A DNA stretch of 37,824 nt from an uncultured Alphaproteobacteria bacterium (GTDB lineage: Bacteria > Pseudomonadota > Alphaproteobacteria > CAAHEQ01 > UBA3637), in assembly GCA_944391585.1 (NCBI GenBank), contig CALXUD010000007.1, positions 1 through 37,824 of the forward strand, in the 5' to 3' direction. Below, in pieces: positions 16,763 to 24,799 of the stretch. Position numbers and translations under genes: made by a program. Positions within the stretch are counted from its first letter, which is position 1. Each line of letters starts with the position of its first letter. Under the pieces are notes generated by a model. The model worked only from the letters and a program-made list of their open reading frames with translations. It was not told the origin of the DNA and did no database searches.

Positions 16763-17500
16763 TTACTCCCTTATTTTATAAAGTCGAAACCATTCATATA
16801 ATGCAATAGCACAAGCATTTGAAACATTCAAGCTTTCCATTTTCTCTGACATAGGTAATTTTGTTAAATAATCACAATTTTCCATTGTTAATCGGCGCAG
16901 ACCGTCTCCTTCCGAGCCCATCACCAAAGCGCATTTATTAGGGAGCTTTTGTTCCACAATGGATTTCTTTGCGTATCCGTCCATTCCGACGCACCAAAAG
17001 TCAGCCTTCTTTAATTGTTCCATTGTGCGAACTAAATTTGTGACGCGAATAAGGGGTAAAATTTCCAAGGCCCCGCTGGCGGATTTTGCTAATGTTCCGG
17101 ATTCTTGGGGAGCATTGGAATCTGGTAAAATAAGGGCAGTGGCTCCAAAGGCAACACCCGAGCGCATAATGGCACCGATATTATGTGGGTCAGATACCTG
17201 ATCTAAAATAATAACTAAGGCATTGGATTGATGTTTCGTATCGGTAATTAAATCGTCTATCGTATATGTTTCAAGCGGTTGGACGTGCGCAATAATGCCT
17301 TGATGTACGACATCACGTCCAACAATGGATTCTATTTGCTCTTTCGAAACGTTATGAGCAGGAATGTTTTGAGGCAATTTAAATGAAGGGTGTTTAGAAA
17401 ACCGAATTTCTAAAATGCGGCGCTTGGGATTTTGTAACGCCATTTCTATTGGGTGTATTCCGTAAAGCCAAAAGCCGGCAGATGTTTGTTTAGGTTTCAT
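16763..17500 (-). CDS. rlmB: SpoU/TrmH-family 23S rRNA 2'-O-methyltransferase (RlmB-like)
   Basis: The 245-residue SPOUT-class methyltransferase most likely methylates G2251 of 23S rRNA using SAM. An N-terminal substrate-binding domain (about 1-80, with YGIHPIEMAL) is followed by the catalytic knot domain. Its motif 1 is DPHNIGAIMRS, motif 2 is LVMGSEGDGLR and motif 3 is SLNVSNACAIALYEW, holding the conserved Arg, Glu and Asn. AAGGAAA precedes the ATG. The distinction from other TrmH-family members rests on the YGIHPI N-terminus and overall length. Confidence 0.9.
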   Translation of the reverse strand: MKPKQTSAGFWLYGIHPIEMALQNPKRRILEIRFSKHPSFKLPQNIPAHNVSKEQIESIVGRDVVHQGIIAHVQPLETYTIDDLITDTKHQSNALVIILDQVSDPHNIGAIMRSGVAFGATALILPDSNAPQESGTLAKSASGALEILPLIRVTNLVRTMEQLKKADFWCVGMDGYAKKSIVEQKLPNKCALVMGSEGDGLRRLTMENCDYLTKLPMSEKMESLNVSNACAIALYEWFRLYKIRE

Positions 17501-17617
17501 TTTATTTCCTTTTGTCGTTATCTTAACAGATATTTTTAAAAAAGCGAGTCGTTTTTTATCGTGTTAATAAAATCCTTACCATTTAATGGATAAAATAAAG
17601 AAAAGCAGAGGTTTCAA

Positions 17618-18700
17618 TTGAAAAAAGACATTATTTTAACGGGCGATTGTATTGAACAGATGAAAAAAATACCGGATTATAGTATTGATTTGGTTTTTGC
17701 CGATCCGCCTTATTTTTTACAGCTTGGAAAAGATTTATATCGGCCGGATAACACAAAAGTTCAAGCCGTGACAGATAAATGGGATCAATTCCAAAATTTC
17801 GCAGAATATGACCTCTTTACGCGAGCATGGTTAAGAGAAGTTCGGCGCGTTTTAAAACCCAACGGGGCTTTATGGGTGATTGGTTCTTATCATAATATTT
17901 TTCGGGTGGGAGTGGCTCTTCAGGATTTGGGTTTTTGGATTTTAAATGATATTATTTGGGCAAAAACAAATCCGATTCCTAATTTTAAAGGAACGCGTTT
18001 CACGAATGCTCATGAAACACTAATTTGGTGTTGTCCAAATGAAAATGCTAAATATACATTTAACTATGAAAGCATGAAAGCCTTTAATGAAGGATTGCAA
18101 ATGCGTTCGGATTGGTATTTCCCTGTTTGCAACGGACCAGAACGTTTGAAAGATAAATCCGGAAAGAAAGTGCATACAACTCAAAAACCGGAAGGTTTGT
18201 TATACCGGATTATTTTGGCGACAACAAATCCAAATGATGTGATTTTGGATCCGTTTTTCGGAACCGGAACAACAGGGGCTGTTGCAAAAAAATTAGGACG
18301 CCATTTCATTGGAATTGAAAAAGAAAAAAGTTATGTAGAATATGCACAAAAGCGGATTGAGGCTATTCAGCGCGGAAAAGGGACTTTGTATGAAGCGGTG
18401 CCGAAAAAAGAGCAAGTGCGGGTCCCGTTTGGGGCGTTATTGGCGCATGGATTATTAGAAGTAGGAACAAATTTATGGGATAAAAATAAACGCTTTAAAG
18501 CCGTTGTTAAAGCAGATGGTGCAATTCAGTGTCAAGGTTTGCAAGGTTCTATTCATCAAGTAGGGGCTTGGTTAGTTGGGGGTGGCGAATCTATTAATGG
18601 ATGGATGTTTTGGCATATTTCTCAAGAGGGAAAATTGGTTCCAATTGATGTGTTGCGACAAAAATTAAATTCACAATTAAAAAAACAGCCATGGGATTAA
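17618..18700 (+). CDS. ccrM: CcrM-type DNA adenine-N6 methyltransferase (GANTC)
   Basis: The 360-residue beta-class methyltransferase has the catalytic DPPY at residues 29-32, the target-recognition region after it, and the SAM-binding motif DPFFGTGTTG near residue 210-219. The C-terminal extension (about 270-360, VPFGALLAHGLLEVG) is typical of CcrM orthologues and helps DNA recognition. CcrM methylates adenine in GANTC and drives cell-cycle-dependent transcription in alphaproteobacteria. The start is a TTG at 17618 with AGAGG seven bases upstream; no better in-frame ATG exists near the N-terminus. A GAGTC site lies at 17546-17550 in its upstream region. It is followed after 42 bases by the TM1266-like gene. 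Confidence 0.95.
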   Translation: MKKDIILTGDCIEQMKKIPDYSIDLVFADPPYFLQLGKDLYRPDNTKVQAVTDKWDQFQNFAEYDLFTRAWLREVRRVLKPNGALWVIGSYHNIFRVGVALQDLGFWILNDIIWAKTNPIPNFKGTRFTNAHETLIWCCPNENAKYTFNYESMKAFNEGLQMRSDWYFPVCNGPERLKDKSGKKVHTTQKPEGLLYRIILATTNPNDVILDPFFGTGTTGAVAKKLGRHFIGIEKEKSYVEYAQKRIEAIQRGKGTLYEAVPKKEQVRVPFGALLAHGLLEVGTNLWDKNKRFKAVVKADGAIQCQGLQGSIHQVGAWLVGGGESINGWMFWHISQEGKLVPIDVLRQKLNSQLKKQPWD

Positions 18701-18742
18701 CGTTTTATTTAAATAAGGAGTTTTAATAAAAAGGAGGAATAG

Positions 18743-18988
18743 ATGGAAACTCGAGTAGCAGTTATAGCTTTATTATTGGAAAGCAGAGAATCCGTTGAAC
18801 AGATGAATGCTTTGCTTAGTCAGTATGGTGATTACATCATTGGTCGAATGGGAATCCCATATCGCGCAAAAGGAGTTCATATTATTTCTATTGCATTAGA
18901 TGCACCGCAAGAAATTATTAGTGCCTTGTCAGGACAATTGGGAGCTTTAAAAGGAATTACCGTAAAAACAGCTTATACAAAGGGATAA
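18743..18988 (+). CDS. TM1266-like iron-only hydrogenase system regulator
   Basis: The 81-residue protein matches the TM1266 family of putative [FeFe] hydrogenase system regulators, which have a small ferredoxin-like/ACT-like fold related to the NikR C-terminal domain. Typical features are the alternating strand-helix pattern, the motif GRMGIPY and the segment GVHIISIALDAP followed by ALSGQLGALKGITVK. AAGGAGG lies before the ATG. Adjacency to hydG supports the family call. What it senses is unknown, and the name regulator comes from gene association rather than a proven role. Confidence 0.88.
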   Translation: METRVAVIALLLESRESVEQMNALLSQYGDYIIGRMGIPYRAKGVHIISIALDAPQEIISALSGQLGALKGITVKTAYTKG

Positions 18989-18989
18989 C

Positions 18990-19018
18990 TTGACTTTCTT
19001 TTAAAAAAAAGGTAAAAA
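18990..19018 (+). promoter_or_regulatory. Possible promoter before hydG
   Basis: TTGACT (18990-18995), a 17-bp spacer and TAAAAA (19013-19018) lie in the 89-base gap before hydG. The -10 is weak, so hydG may instead be read through from ccrM and the TM1266-like gene. Confidence 0.35.
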
Positions 19019-19077
19019 GCTTTTAAAGAAATATGATTAACTAACGGGAAAGAAAAACTGACCCGAAAGGAGAAAAA

Positions 19078-20496
19078 ATGTATAATCCAAAATCGCTAAA
19101 AGCTGAAGAATTTATTGACCACAAAGAAGTAATGGACACGCTGGCTTATGCACAAGAGCATGCGAAAGATGTGGGATTGATTGATCTAATTTTAAACAAG
19201 GCGCGTGAACGAAAAGGTTTGACGCATCGGGAAGCGATGGTGTTGTTGGATTGTTCTATCCCAGAAAAAAATGCCGAAATTTTCGCGTTGGCAGAGCAAA
19301 TTAAAAAAGATTTTTATGGCAATCGAATTGTTATGTTTGCTCCGCTTTATTTATCAAATTATTGTGTGAATGGATGTGTGTATTGCCCGTATCATGCCAA
19401 AAATAAACATATCCCTCGCAAAAAATTAACTCAAGATGAAATTGCCGCTGAGGTTATTGCTTTACAAGATATGGGACATAAACGTTTGGCAATTGAAGCC
19501 GGAGAAGATCCTATCAATAATCCAATTGATTATATTTTAGAATCTATTAAAACAATTTACTCCGTAAAACATAAAAATGGTTCTATTCGGCGAGTGAATG
19601 TTAATATCGCAGCAACAACGGTTGAAAATTATCGCAAATTAAAAGATGCCGGAATTGGAACATATATTCTTTTTCAAGAAACTTATCATAAAGAAAATTA
19701 TGAAAAATTACATCCAACAGGTCCAAAGCATAATTATGCATGGCATACGGAAGCTATGGATCGAGCAATGGAGGGCGGAATTGATGATGTGGGATTGGGT
19801 GTTTTATTCGGTCTTTCATTATATCGATATGAGTTTGCTGCATTATTAATGCATGCGGAACATTTGGAAGCAGTGCATGGTGTGGGACCTCACACAATTT
19901 CAGTTCCTCGTATTCGGCATGCAGATGACATTGATCCAACCGCTTTTGATAATGGAATTGATGATGAAACATTTGCTAAATTGGTCGCGTGTATCCGAAT
20001 CGCCGTCCCTTATACGGGAATGATCATGTCAACACGCGAAAGTCAAGCTTGTCGCGAAAAAGTCATTCATTATGGGATTTCTCAAATTTCAGGTGGTTCT
20101 AAAACCAGCGTGGGAGGATATGCTGTCCCAGAAAAAGAAGACGAATCTTCTGCTCAGTTTGACGTCATTGATAACAGAACTTTAGATGAAGTTGTTTGTT
20201 GGTTAATGAAAATTGGTTATATCCCCAGTTTTTGTACCGCTTGTTATCGCGAAGGACGGACCGGAGATCGTTTTATGGCTTTGTGCAAAAACCTACAAAT
20301 TCACAATTGTTGTTTGCCTAATGCCTTAATGACGTTGAAAGAATATTTAATGGATTATGCTTCCGAGAAAACAAGAAAAATCGGTGAGTCTTTAATTTTA
20401 AATGAATTAAAAAATATCCCAAATGAAAAAGTGCGGAATATTGTCATAGAACGACTCAATTTAATTGAATCCGGGCAACGAGATTTCCGTTTCTAA
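19078..20496 (+). CDS. hydG: [FeFe]-hydrogenase maturase HydG (radical SAM tyrosine lyase)
   Basis: The 472-residue HydG cleaves tyrosine to make the CO and CN ligands and the Fe(CO)(CN)-cysteine synthon of the hydrogenase H-cluster. The radical-SAM cluster motif CVNGCVYC has Cys96, Cys100 and Cys103 (CX3CX2C). The HydG-specific C-terminal cluster motif CX2CX22C is complete: Cys386 and Cys389 in CTACYREGRTGDRF, and Cys412 before LPNA. This C-terminal motif separates HydG from the related ThiH. AAAGGAG precedes the ATG. hydE, hydF and the hydrogenase itself are not in the window. The protein looks fully functional. Confidence 0.96.
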   Translation: MYNPKSLKAEEFIDHKEVMDTLAYAQEHAKDVGLIDLILNKARERKGLTHREAMVLLDCSIPEKNAEIFALAEQIKKDFYGNRIVMFAPLYLSNYCVNGCVYCPYHAKNKHIPRKKLTQDEIAAEVIALQDMGHKRLAIEAGEDPINNPIDYILESIKTIYSVKHKNGSIRRVNVNIAATTVENYRKLKDAGIGTYILFQETYHKENYEKLHPTGPKHNYAWHTEAMDRAMEGGIDDVGLGVLFGLSLYRYEFAALLMHAEHLEAVHGVGPHTISVPRIRHADDIDPTAFDNGIDDETFAKLVACIRIAVPYTGMIMSTRESQACREKVIHYGISQISGGSKTSVGGYAVPEKEDESSAQFDVIDNRTLDEVVCWLMKIGYIPSFCTACYREGRTGDRFMALCKNLQIHNCCLPNALMTLKEYLMDYASEKTRKIGESLILNELKNIPNEKVRNIVIERLNLIESGQRDFRF

Positions 20497-20518
20497 AAAA
20501 TTACTGAAAGGACGCTTT

Positions 20519-20539
20519 TATAATATACTATCAGTATAT
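20519..20539 (+). promoter_or_regulatory. TATAAT box overlapped by an inverted repeat
   Basis: A perfect TATAAT (20519-20524) overlaps a 7-bp inverted repeat ATATACT/AGTATAT with a 3-base centre (20523-20539), upstream of the disrupted gene. No clear -35 is present at 17 bp. The arrangement could be a promoter with an operator, or chance in AT-rich DNA. Confidence 0.35.
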
Positions 20540-20554
20540 GGGTAGGAGTGGTTT

Positions 20555-21395
20555 ATGATACGCAGAATAGAGCAATTAATTGAAGTAGATGCTGTCGCAG
20601 CTGAGTTGGTTTTATTACGTGAAAAGCCAGAATTAATGCCCGAACATAAATTTGCAAATGGTCGGGACGATATGCTCCCTTATTTTAATCAAATGTGGTA
20701 AAAAAATTATGAAACTTATCAAAATGAAGATCAAGCAACGCAAATGACGCGTAAGCAATTTATTCAAAAAATGATCTTAAATCAAAATCCTGAAATGGTA
20801 TATAGTGAGAATTCTACGTCTGAACAAAAATGTAATTATCAAATTACAAATTGGAAGCATAAATATCAAATGCAGATTAATAATAATTTTGATGCTGTTT
20901 TAAAAGAACAATTTGATAATCATTCTTTGATATCTCTTAAAAGTGAAAAAAATGATAAAATGGTTGAAAAAAACAGGAACTTTATTTGGTTTTTCAAAAG
21001 AAGAGATAAATCAATTATATCAGGCTGTTCAAAAAGATGATAACCATTCATTAAATATGAAAGCTGTTGCTTTGGGAAATAATCCTAACTCTTTTGATGA
21101 CTTTCAGAAAAAAGAAACAGAAGCGTATGAAAAATGGCAAAAAGAGTCGGATACAAGCATAGAATTTGCTAACCAAAATTTAAAGGAACAAGTTAATGCC
21201 GCATATGGAAATTTAGTGGAAAAAGGGTTAACAAAAACACTGGCTGAAAAATCAACCCCTCAAAAAGAAGGAATGAGCTTGTTAACACAATTAAATAAAT
21301 TACAAAATCTTAATGCCGAAAAAGAAAAACAAACTCAAAATTCAGATAAAATGATAACAGCAGCTGTAATAAATGTCGGTGGGCAAAATCGGTAA
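20555..21395 (+). pseudogene. Disrupted uncharacterised gene: in-frame stop plus frameshift
   Basis: An ATG at 20555 with GGAG eight bases upstream opens 48 codons ending at a TAA (20699-20701). The same frame continues after the stop for over 100 codons, to 21040, with similar Gln/Asn/Lys-rich composition. Near 20940 the coherent sequence changes frame by one base; from 20943 a 150-residue frame runs to 21395, rich in Lys, Gln, Asn and Glu, probably helical. Joined, the pieces would give about 280 residues. I recognise no family. Alternatively there are two or three separate small genes, and the last (20943-21395) may still be expressed. The stop lies beside a run of seven A, a typical site for mutation or sequencing error. 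Confidence 0.55.
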
Positions 21396-21396
21396 T

Positions 21397-22473
21397 TTAT
21401 TGTTTTTGAAAGGTACAGATAAATAAACCGTCTGTCCCCGTTTGTGCGGGTGAAAATTGTTTTTGATTAATTTTATGAAAACCAGAATGACGACTTAAAA
21501 AAGCTGTCGCTTGTGCCGCATTTTCCAGCGTTGTGAGAGAACAAGTTATATACGATAAAAAACCGTTTGGACGAACAAAAGAGACTGCCTTATCCAATAT
21601 ATCCGCTTGTTTTTGAACGAGTGTATTGACTTGTTCTAGTGTTAATTTCCACCGCATATCTGGGCATCGGCGCCATGTTCCCGTCCCAGAACAAGGAGCA
21701 TCCACAACAACATGGTCAAAGGGTTTTTCTTGTGATAAATTTAAAGTTGTTTGAATAATGGAAGCGCCTGCACGGATGGCACGTTTTTGCAGTTCTTTCA
21801 AGGAGCGTTCCGAAACATCATGGGCAATTATTGTTCCCCTATTATGCATCATTTGAGCAAACAAAAGGCTTTTTCCACCGGCTCCCGCGCAGTAATCTAG
21901 TATGCGCATATTCGGTTTTATTTTCGTTTCTAATCCAACCAATTGTGATCCTTCATCTTGTACTTCAATTCGACCGGTTTGATAAGCAGATATTGTTTTT
22001 AAATTTATGCGTTTTTTTAAAATCAACCCGTAAGGTGACAGAGGAGTTGGAACGGTTTCAATCCCTTCGGATAAAAGTTGTTTTTGAATTTCTTCCCGAT
22101 TCCCGTTCGCGCGCAAAACAATTGGAGCGGGTTTTAAAAGAGCAGGGAGTTCTGAAGGGGCATTTTGAATGAGAGGGATAAGCCAATCCGGTGTTTCATA
22201 ACGTACCCAATCCGGGGTATTTGCGGGTAAAATTAGAGAATCGGTTGGTATTTTCAATTTAGTTTTTATATCTGTTTGCGGGAATAAATAATTCAATCGA
22301 GCTCGATGACGCAGATAAGTCCATACCAAATCTGTGAGCATGCGACGGTCTTTGAAACCAATATAACGGCGGGAGCGCGTGTATTGATTGATGAGTTCGC
22401 TGGCCGGTGTGATTGTTTTTTCAATTTGCTCAATCAATTCGGCAGCGGCTGTCAAAATTGCTTCAGGCTTCAT
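21397..22473 (-). CDS. rsmB: RsmB/Sun-family 16S rRNA cytosine-C5 methyltransferase
   Basis: The 358-residue protein is an m5C rRNA methyltransferase of the RsmB (Fmu/Sun) family. A helical N-terminal region (about 1-140, with GFKDRRMLTDLVWTYLR) is shorter than the NusB-like domain of E. coli RsmB. The Rossmann domain has SAM motif YCAGAGGKSL, motif IV DAPCSGTGTWRR and the catalytic-Cys motif VI ITCSLTTLENA, plus QDEGSQLV before it. The ATG overlaps the rlmE stop by four bases, so it is translationally coupled to rlmE. The exact target (C967 or another cytosine) is inferred from the family only. Confidence 0.88.
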   Translation of the reverse strand: MKPEAILTAAAELIEQIEKTITPASELINQYTRSRRYIGFKDRRMLTDLVWTYLRHRARLNYLFPQTDIKTKLKIPTDSLILPANTPDWVRYETPDWLIPLIQNAPSELPALLKPAPIVLRANGNREEIQKQLLSEGIETVPTPLSPYGLILKKRINLKTISAYQTGRIEVQDEGSQLVGLETKIKPNMRILDYCAGAGGKSLLFAQMMHNRGTIIAHDVSERSLKELQKRAIRAGASIIQTTLNLSQEKPFDHVVVDAPCSGTGTWRRCPDMRWKLTLEQVNTLVQKQADILDKAVSFVRPNGFLSYITCSLTTLENAAQATAFLSRHSGFHKINQKQFSPAQTGTDGLFICTFQKQ

Positions 22474-23153
22474 CCTTTGTTCCCTTTGAAACCTGTGGCA
22501 ACAACGTAAAATTCCGAAGAATCTTTACGACTGGCATCCGGTTTGGCATGTTTGACAAGTGAAAAATCTTTTTTCATTTGAGCGAGAAATTGATTTTCAG
22601 TCCCCCCTTGGAAAATTTTAGCGATAAAAACCCCGCCCGGATTTAAAACTTGTCGAGCAAAATCATAGGCCATTTCCAATAAACCCATGATGCGTAAGTG
22701 ATCCAATTCGTGCAGACCGGTTGTGTTGGCAGCCATATCGGACATGACAATATCTGCCGGATGATTGTCCATTAATTCTTTTAATTTATTCGGTGCGTTT
22801 TCATCGGTGAAATCCATTTGAATCATTTTGGCGCCGGGAACAGGATTCGTGGGGAGCAAATCAATCCCGATCACCAGTGGATTTTCCGGTGTTGATTTAA
22901 CCTTTTTTACGGCCACCTGAACCCAGCCACCGGGAGCACAGCCCAAATCAACCACGCGTTTGCCTGGTTTAAAAAAATGAAACTGTTCGTCCAGTTGGAT
23001 AATTTTAAAAGCTGCTCGACCGCGAAACCCTAAACGATGCGCTTCCGAAACATATGGATCGTTGATTTGACGTTGCAGCCATTGTTGAGATGATTTCGTG
23101 CGACCACGCATTTTTTTCAGATGATTTTTGAGGGGTCTGGAATTAAACTTCAT
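22470..23153 (-). CDS. rlmE: 23S rRNA uridine-2'-O-methyltransferase RlmE (FtsJ/RrmJ)
   Basis: The 227-residue Rossmann methyltransferase should modify U2552 in the 23S A-loop. The SAM motif DLGCAPGGW is at residues 69-77, and the catalytic K-D-K-E tetrad is visible as Lys50 (RAAFKI), Asp138 (SDMAAN), Lys178 (AKIFQGG) and Glu213 (SSEFYVVA). I chose the ATG at 23153 because AAGGAAA lies upstream; an in-frame ATG 48 bases earlier lacks one. It heads a two-gene rRNA-modification operon with rsmB. Confidence 0.95.
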   Translation of the reverse strand: MKFNSRPLKNHLKKMRGRTKSSQQWLQRQINDPYVSEAHRLGFRGRAAFKIIQLDEQFHFFKPGKRVVDLGCAPGGWVQVAVKKVKSTPENPLVIGIDLLPTNPVPGAKMIQMDFTDENAPNKLKELMDNHPADIVMSDMAANTTGLHELDHLRIMGLLEMAYDFARQVLNPGGVFIAKIFQGGTENQFLAQMKKDFSLVKHAKPDASRKDSSEFYVVATGFKGNKG

Positions 23154-23295
23154 GCCGGTTTCCTTTTTGGGCAGTATAAAGAAAAAAGCGTTTTTTGTCA
23201 AGGTTGGACAATTTTAAGAAAAAAGGATTTTTTACTTGAATTATTTTAGAAAACATTTTATGAATAAAGAAGGTATTTTTGGCAGAGGATGAATC

Positions 23296-24009
23296 ATGAA
23301 AAATTTAATGCGTGTTTTGTTGATGTGCGGTGTATTTTGGGGCGGTTCCGTTCAAGCGCAGAGTATTGTTTGGGGATTTGATGATGATAACAATGAAGTT
23401 TATATCCCAGTTCAATGTGATGGACAGTTTGATGAGGAAAACGGCGGGGTGTTTGTCCCAACTCCCGTGGAATTGTTTAATCAAGGTGAGCTATTTTTAA
23501 ATTCCGGTGATAAAGCACAGCAATCTAGCGCCGGATATTGTTTTATGTCGGCGGCCTTACAAGGTTATGTGCCGGCGCAATATCGGTTGGCGCAGTTATA
23601 TGAAAAGGGAATTGGTGTCCCTCAAAATGACTTAACAGCTTATAAATGGGCATATACGGCATCATTATCGGGTGATAAAGAAGCGGCGCGTTTGGCGTTG
23701 ATGTTGGAGCAGTATTTAACAGCCGAAGATATTGAGTTGGCAACAAAAGATGTTCAAACGGTTATCCCGCAGATTAAAGCGGTGACAGAAGGTGAATTGC
23801 AAATTGCCGATCGGGAATTAAATCAAAAAAAAGAAAAATTAGAAAGTATCAATCAAGAAATTGATGCCTTGTTGGGAATACCTCCTCAAAAACCGGTGAA
23901 AGTTGCTTCAGCGGAAGAAACTTCGGCAAAAGAAAATAAACCGATTGTAGGAAAAACGGTGTCCCCGCGTAAAAAAATTATTTTCAACGAAAAGGATCGC
24001 TTGAAATGA
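23296..24009 (+). CDS. Exported Sel1-repeat protein (237 aa)
   Basis: A signal peptide (about residues 1-21, ending SVQAQ) is followed by a short acidic region, then two Sel1-like repeats (about 55-145; GYCFMSAALQGYVPAQYRLA and YEKGIGVPQNDLTAYKWAY). A Lys/Glu-rich coiled-coil-like segment and a basic tail follow. Sel1 repeats are helical protein-interaction modules, often in periplasmic proteins. AGAGGATGAATC precedes the ATG. Its stop overlaps the start of the next gene (ATGA), so both are made together. Specific partner unknown. Confidence 0.82.
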   Translation: MKNLMRVLLMCGVFWGGSVQAQSIVWGFDDDNNEVYIPVQCDGQFDEENGGVFVPTPVELFNQGELFLNSGDKAQQSSAGYCFMSAALQGYVPAQYRLAQLYEKGIGVPQNDLTAYKWAYTASLSGDKEAARLALMLEQYLTAEDIELATKDVQTVIPQIKAVTEGELQIADRELNQKKEKLESINQEIDALLGIPPQKPVKVASAEETSAKENKPIVGKTVSPRKKIIFNEKDRLK

Positions 24010-24365
24010 AAAAAGGGATAGCGATTTTTTGCATTCTTTTTTTGTGGGGTTCGGTTTGTTTGGCTCAAGAAGTTTTTATTCCGGGGACGGAAGATGTGCC
24101 TTTGGCTGAAGGATTAGTTATTGTGTCGGGAGAAGAAGACGTTTCGTTTGATACGCCGGCGGGGCAAATTTTAATTGTGGAGGCTGTATCAGATACCTTA
24201 TCCGCAGAGGATGTTTTATCCTTTTATCGACGCACATTACCGGCATTGGGATGGCAGCAAGAAGGGATGTGTCGTTTTGAACGGGAAAGTGAAAGTTTGA
24301 CAATTTCGGTGCAAAAACAACATCCCGTATCTGTTCGCTTTGAGTTATCACCACGTGATTTTTAG
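24006..24365 (+). CDS. Small exported protein coupled to the Sel1-repeat gene (119 aa)
   Basis: A clear signal peptide (about residues 1-20, ending VCLAQ) precedes a roughly 100-residue acidic domain with the pattern GQILIVEAVSDTLSAEDVLSFYRRTLPALGW split across a strand and a helix, then a strand-rich end. The helix with FYRRTLPALGW resembles the helix of small periplasmic domains in which a peptide ends in LGW and is followed by paired strands. I cannot name the family with confidence. The ATG overlaps the Sel1 gene stop by four bases. Confidence 0.75.
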   Translation: MKKGIAIFCILFLWGSVCLAQEVFIPGTEDVPLAEGLVIVSGEEDVSFDTPAGQILIVEAVSDTLSAEDVLSFYRRTLPALGWQQEGMCRFERESESLTISVQKQHPVSVRFELSPRDF

Positions 24366-24384
24366 TGCTTTTTTAAAAAAAAGC

Positions 24385-24413
24385 TTGACTTTTGATTTTA
24401 AATCGTATATAAG
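24385..24413 (+). promoter_or_regulatory. Promoter of rpsT
   Basis: TTGACT (24385-24390), a 17-bp spacer and TATAAG (24408-24413) match the sigma-70 consensus at 5 of 6 positions in each box. The predicted start site lies about 38 bases before the rpsT ATG. Confidence 0.7.
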
Positions 24414-24457
24414 TCCGTTTTAGTTTTTATGTAGTAATCTATCTATTGGGGTAAAAA

Positions 24458-24718
24458 ATGGCCAATATCAAATCGGCAAAAACAAGAATTAAACACAACG
24501 AAAAACGCGCTGAAATCAATGCGATTCGTTTAAGCGCCGTTAAAACACAAGTGAAAAAAACGCAAGCCGCTATTAATGCGGGAGATAAGAAAGCCGCTCA
24601 GGATTCTTTTGCGGCAACGCAAGCTGCTTTAGCGCGCGCCGGTCAGAAAGGGGCTTTGAACAAAAAAGCCGCTTCTCGGAAAATTTCAAGACTTTCTGCT
24701 GCCATTAAGGCGATTTAA
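24458..24718 (+). CDS. rpsT: Ribosomal protein bS20
   Basis: The 86-residue basic, helical 30S protein binds the 5' domain of 16S rRNA. The N-terminus ANIKSAKTRIKHNEKR and the C-terminal GALNKKAASRKISRLSAAIK are hallmarks of the family. GGGGTAAAAA lies before the ATG. It has its own promoter and a double hairpin downstream. The rpsT-dnaA neighbourhood is common in alphaproteobacteria. Confidence 0.98.
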   Translation: MANIKSAKTRIKHNEKRAEINAIRLSAVKTQVKKTQAAINAGDKKAAQDSFAATQAALARAGQKGALNKKAASRKISRLSAAIKAI

Positions 24719-24730
24719 GTTTTTGGAGAG

Positions 24731-24793
24731 TTAGGCGTTTTTCGCCTAATAAAAACATCTCGGTCCTCCTCCTATTCCGAGATGTTTTTTTAT
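24731..24793 (+). terminator. Double hairpin/terminator after rpsT with anti-Shine-Dalgarno-like loop
   Basis: Hairpin 1 is TTAGGCG/CGCCTAA (24731-24737 with 24743-24749) around TTTTT and has no T tail. Hairpin 2 has a 12-bp stem AAAACATCTCGG/CCGAGATGTTTT (24752-24763 with 24777-24788) followed by a T run, a strong rho-independent terminator. Its 13-base loop is TCCTCCTCCTATT, complementary to Shine-Dalgarno sequences. Confidence 0.8.
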
Positions 24794-24799
24794 GTCTTT

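Noticed and set aside
24368-24387. Palindromic hairpin after the small exported gene
   Set aside because: The GCTTTTTT/AAAAAAGC stem is almost all A-T and lacks a T tail in either useful direction, so I do not call it a terminator.
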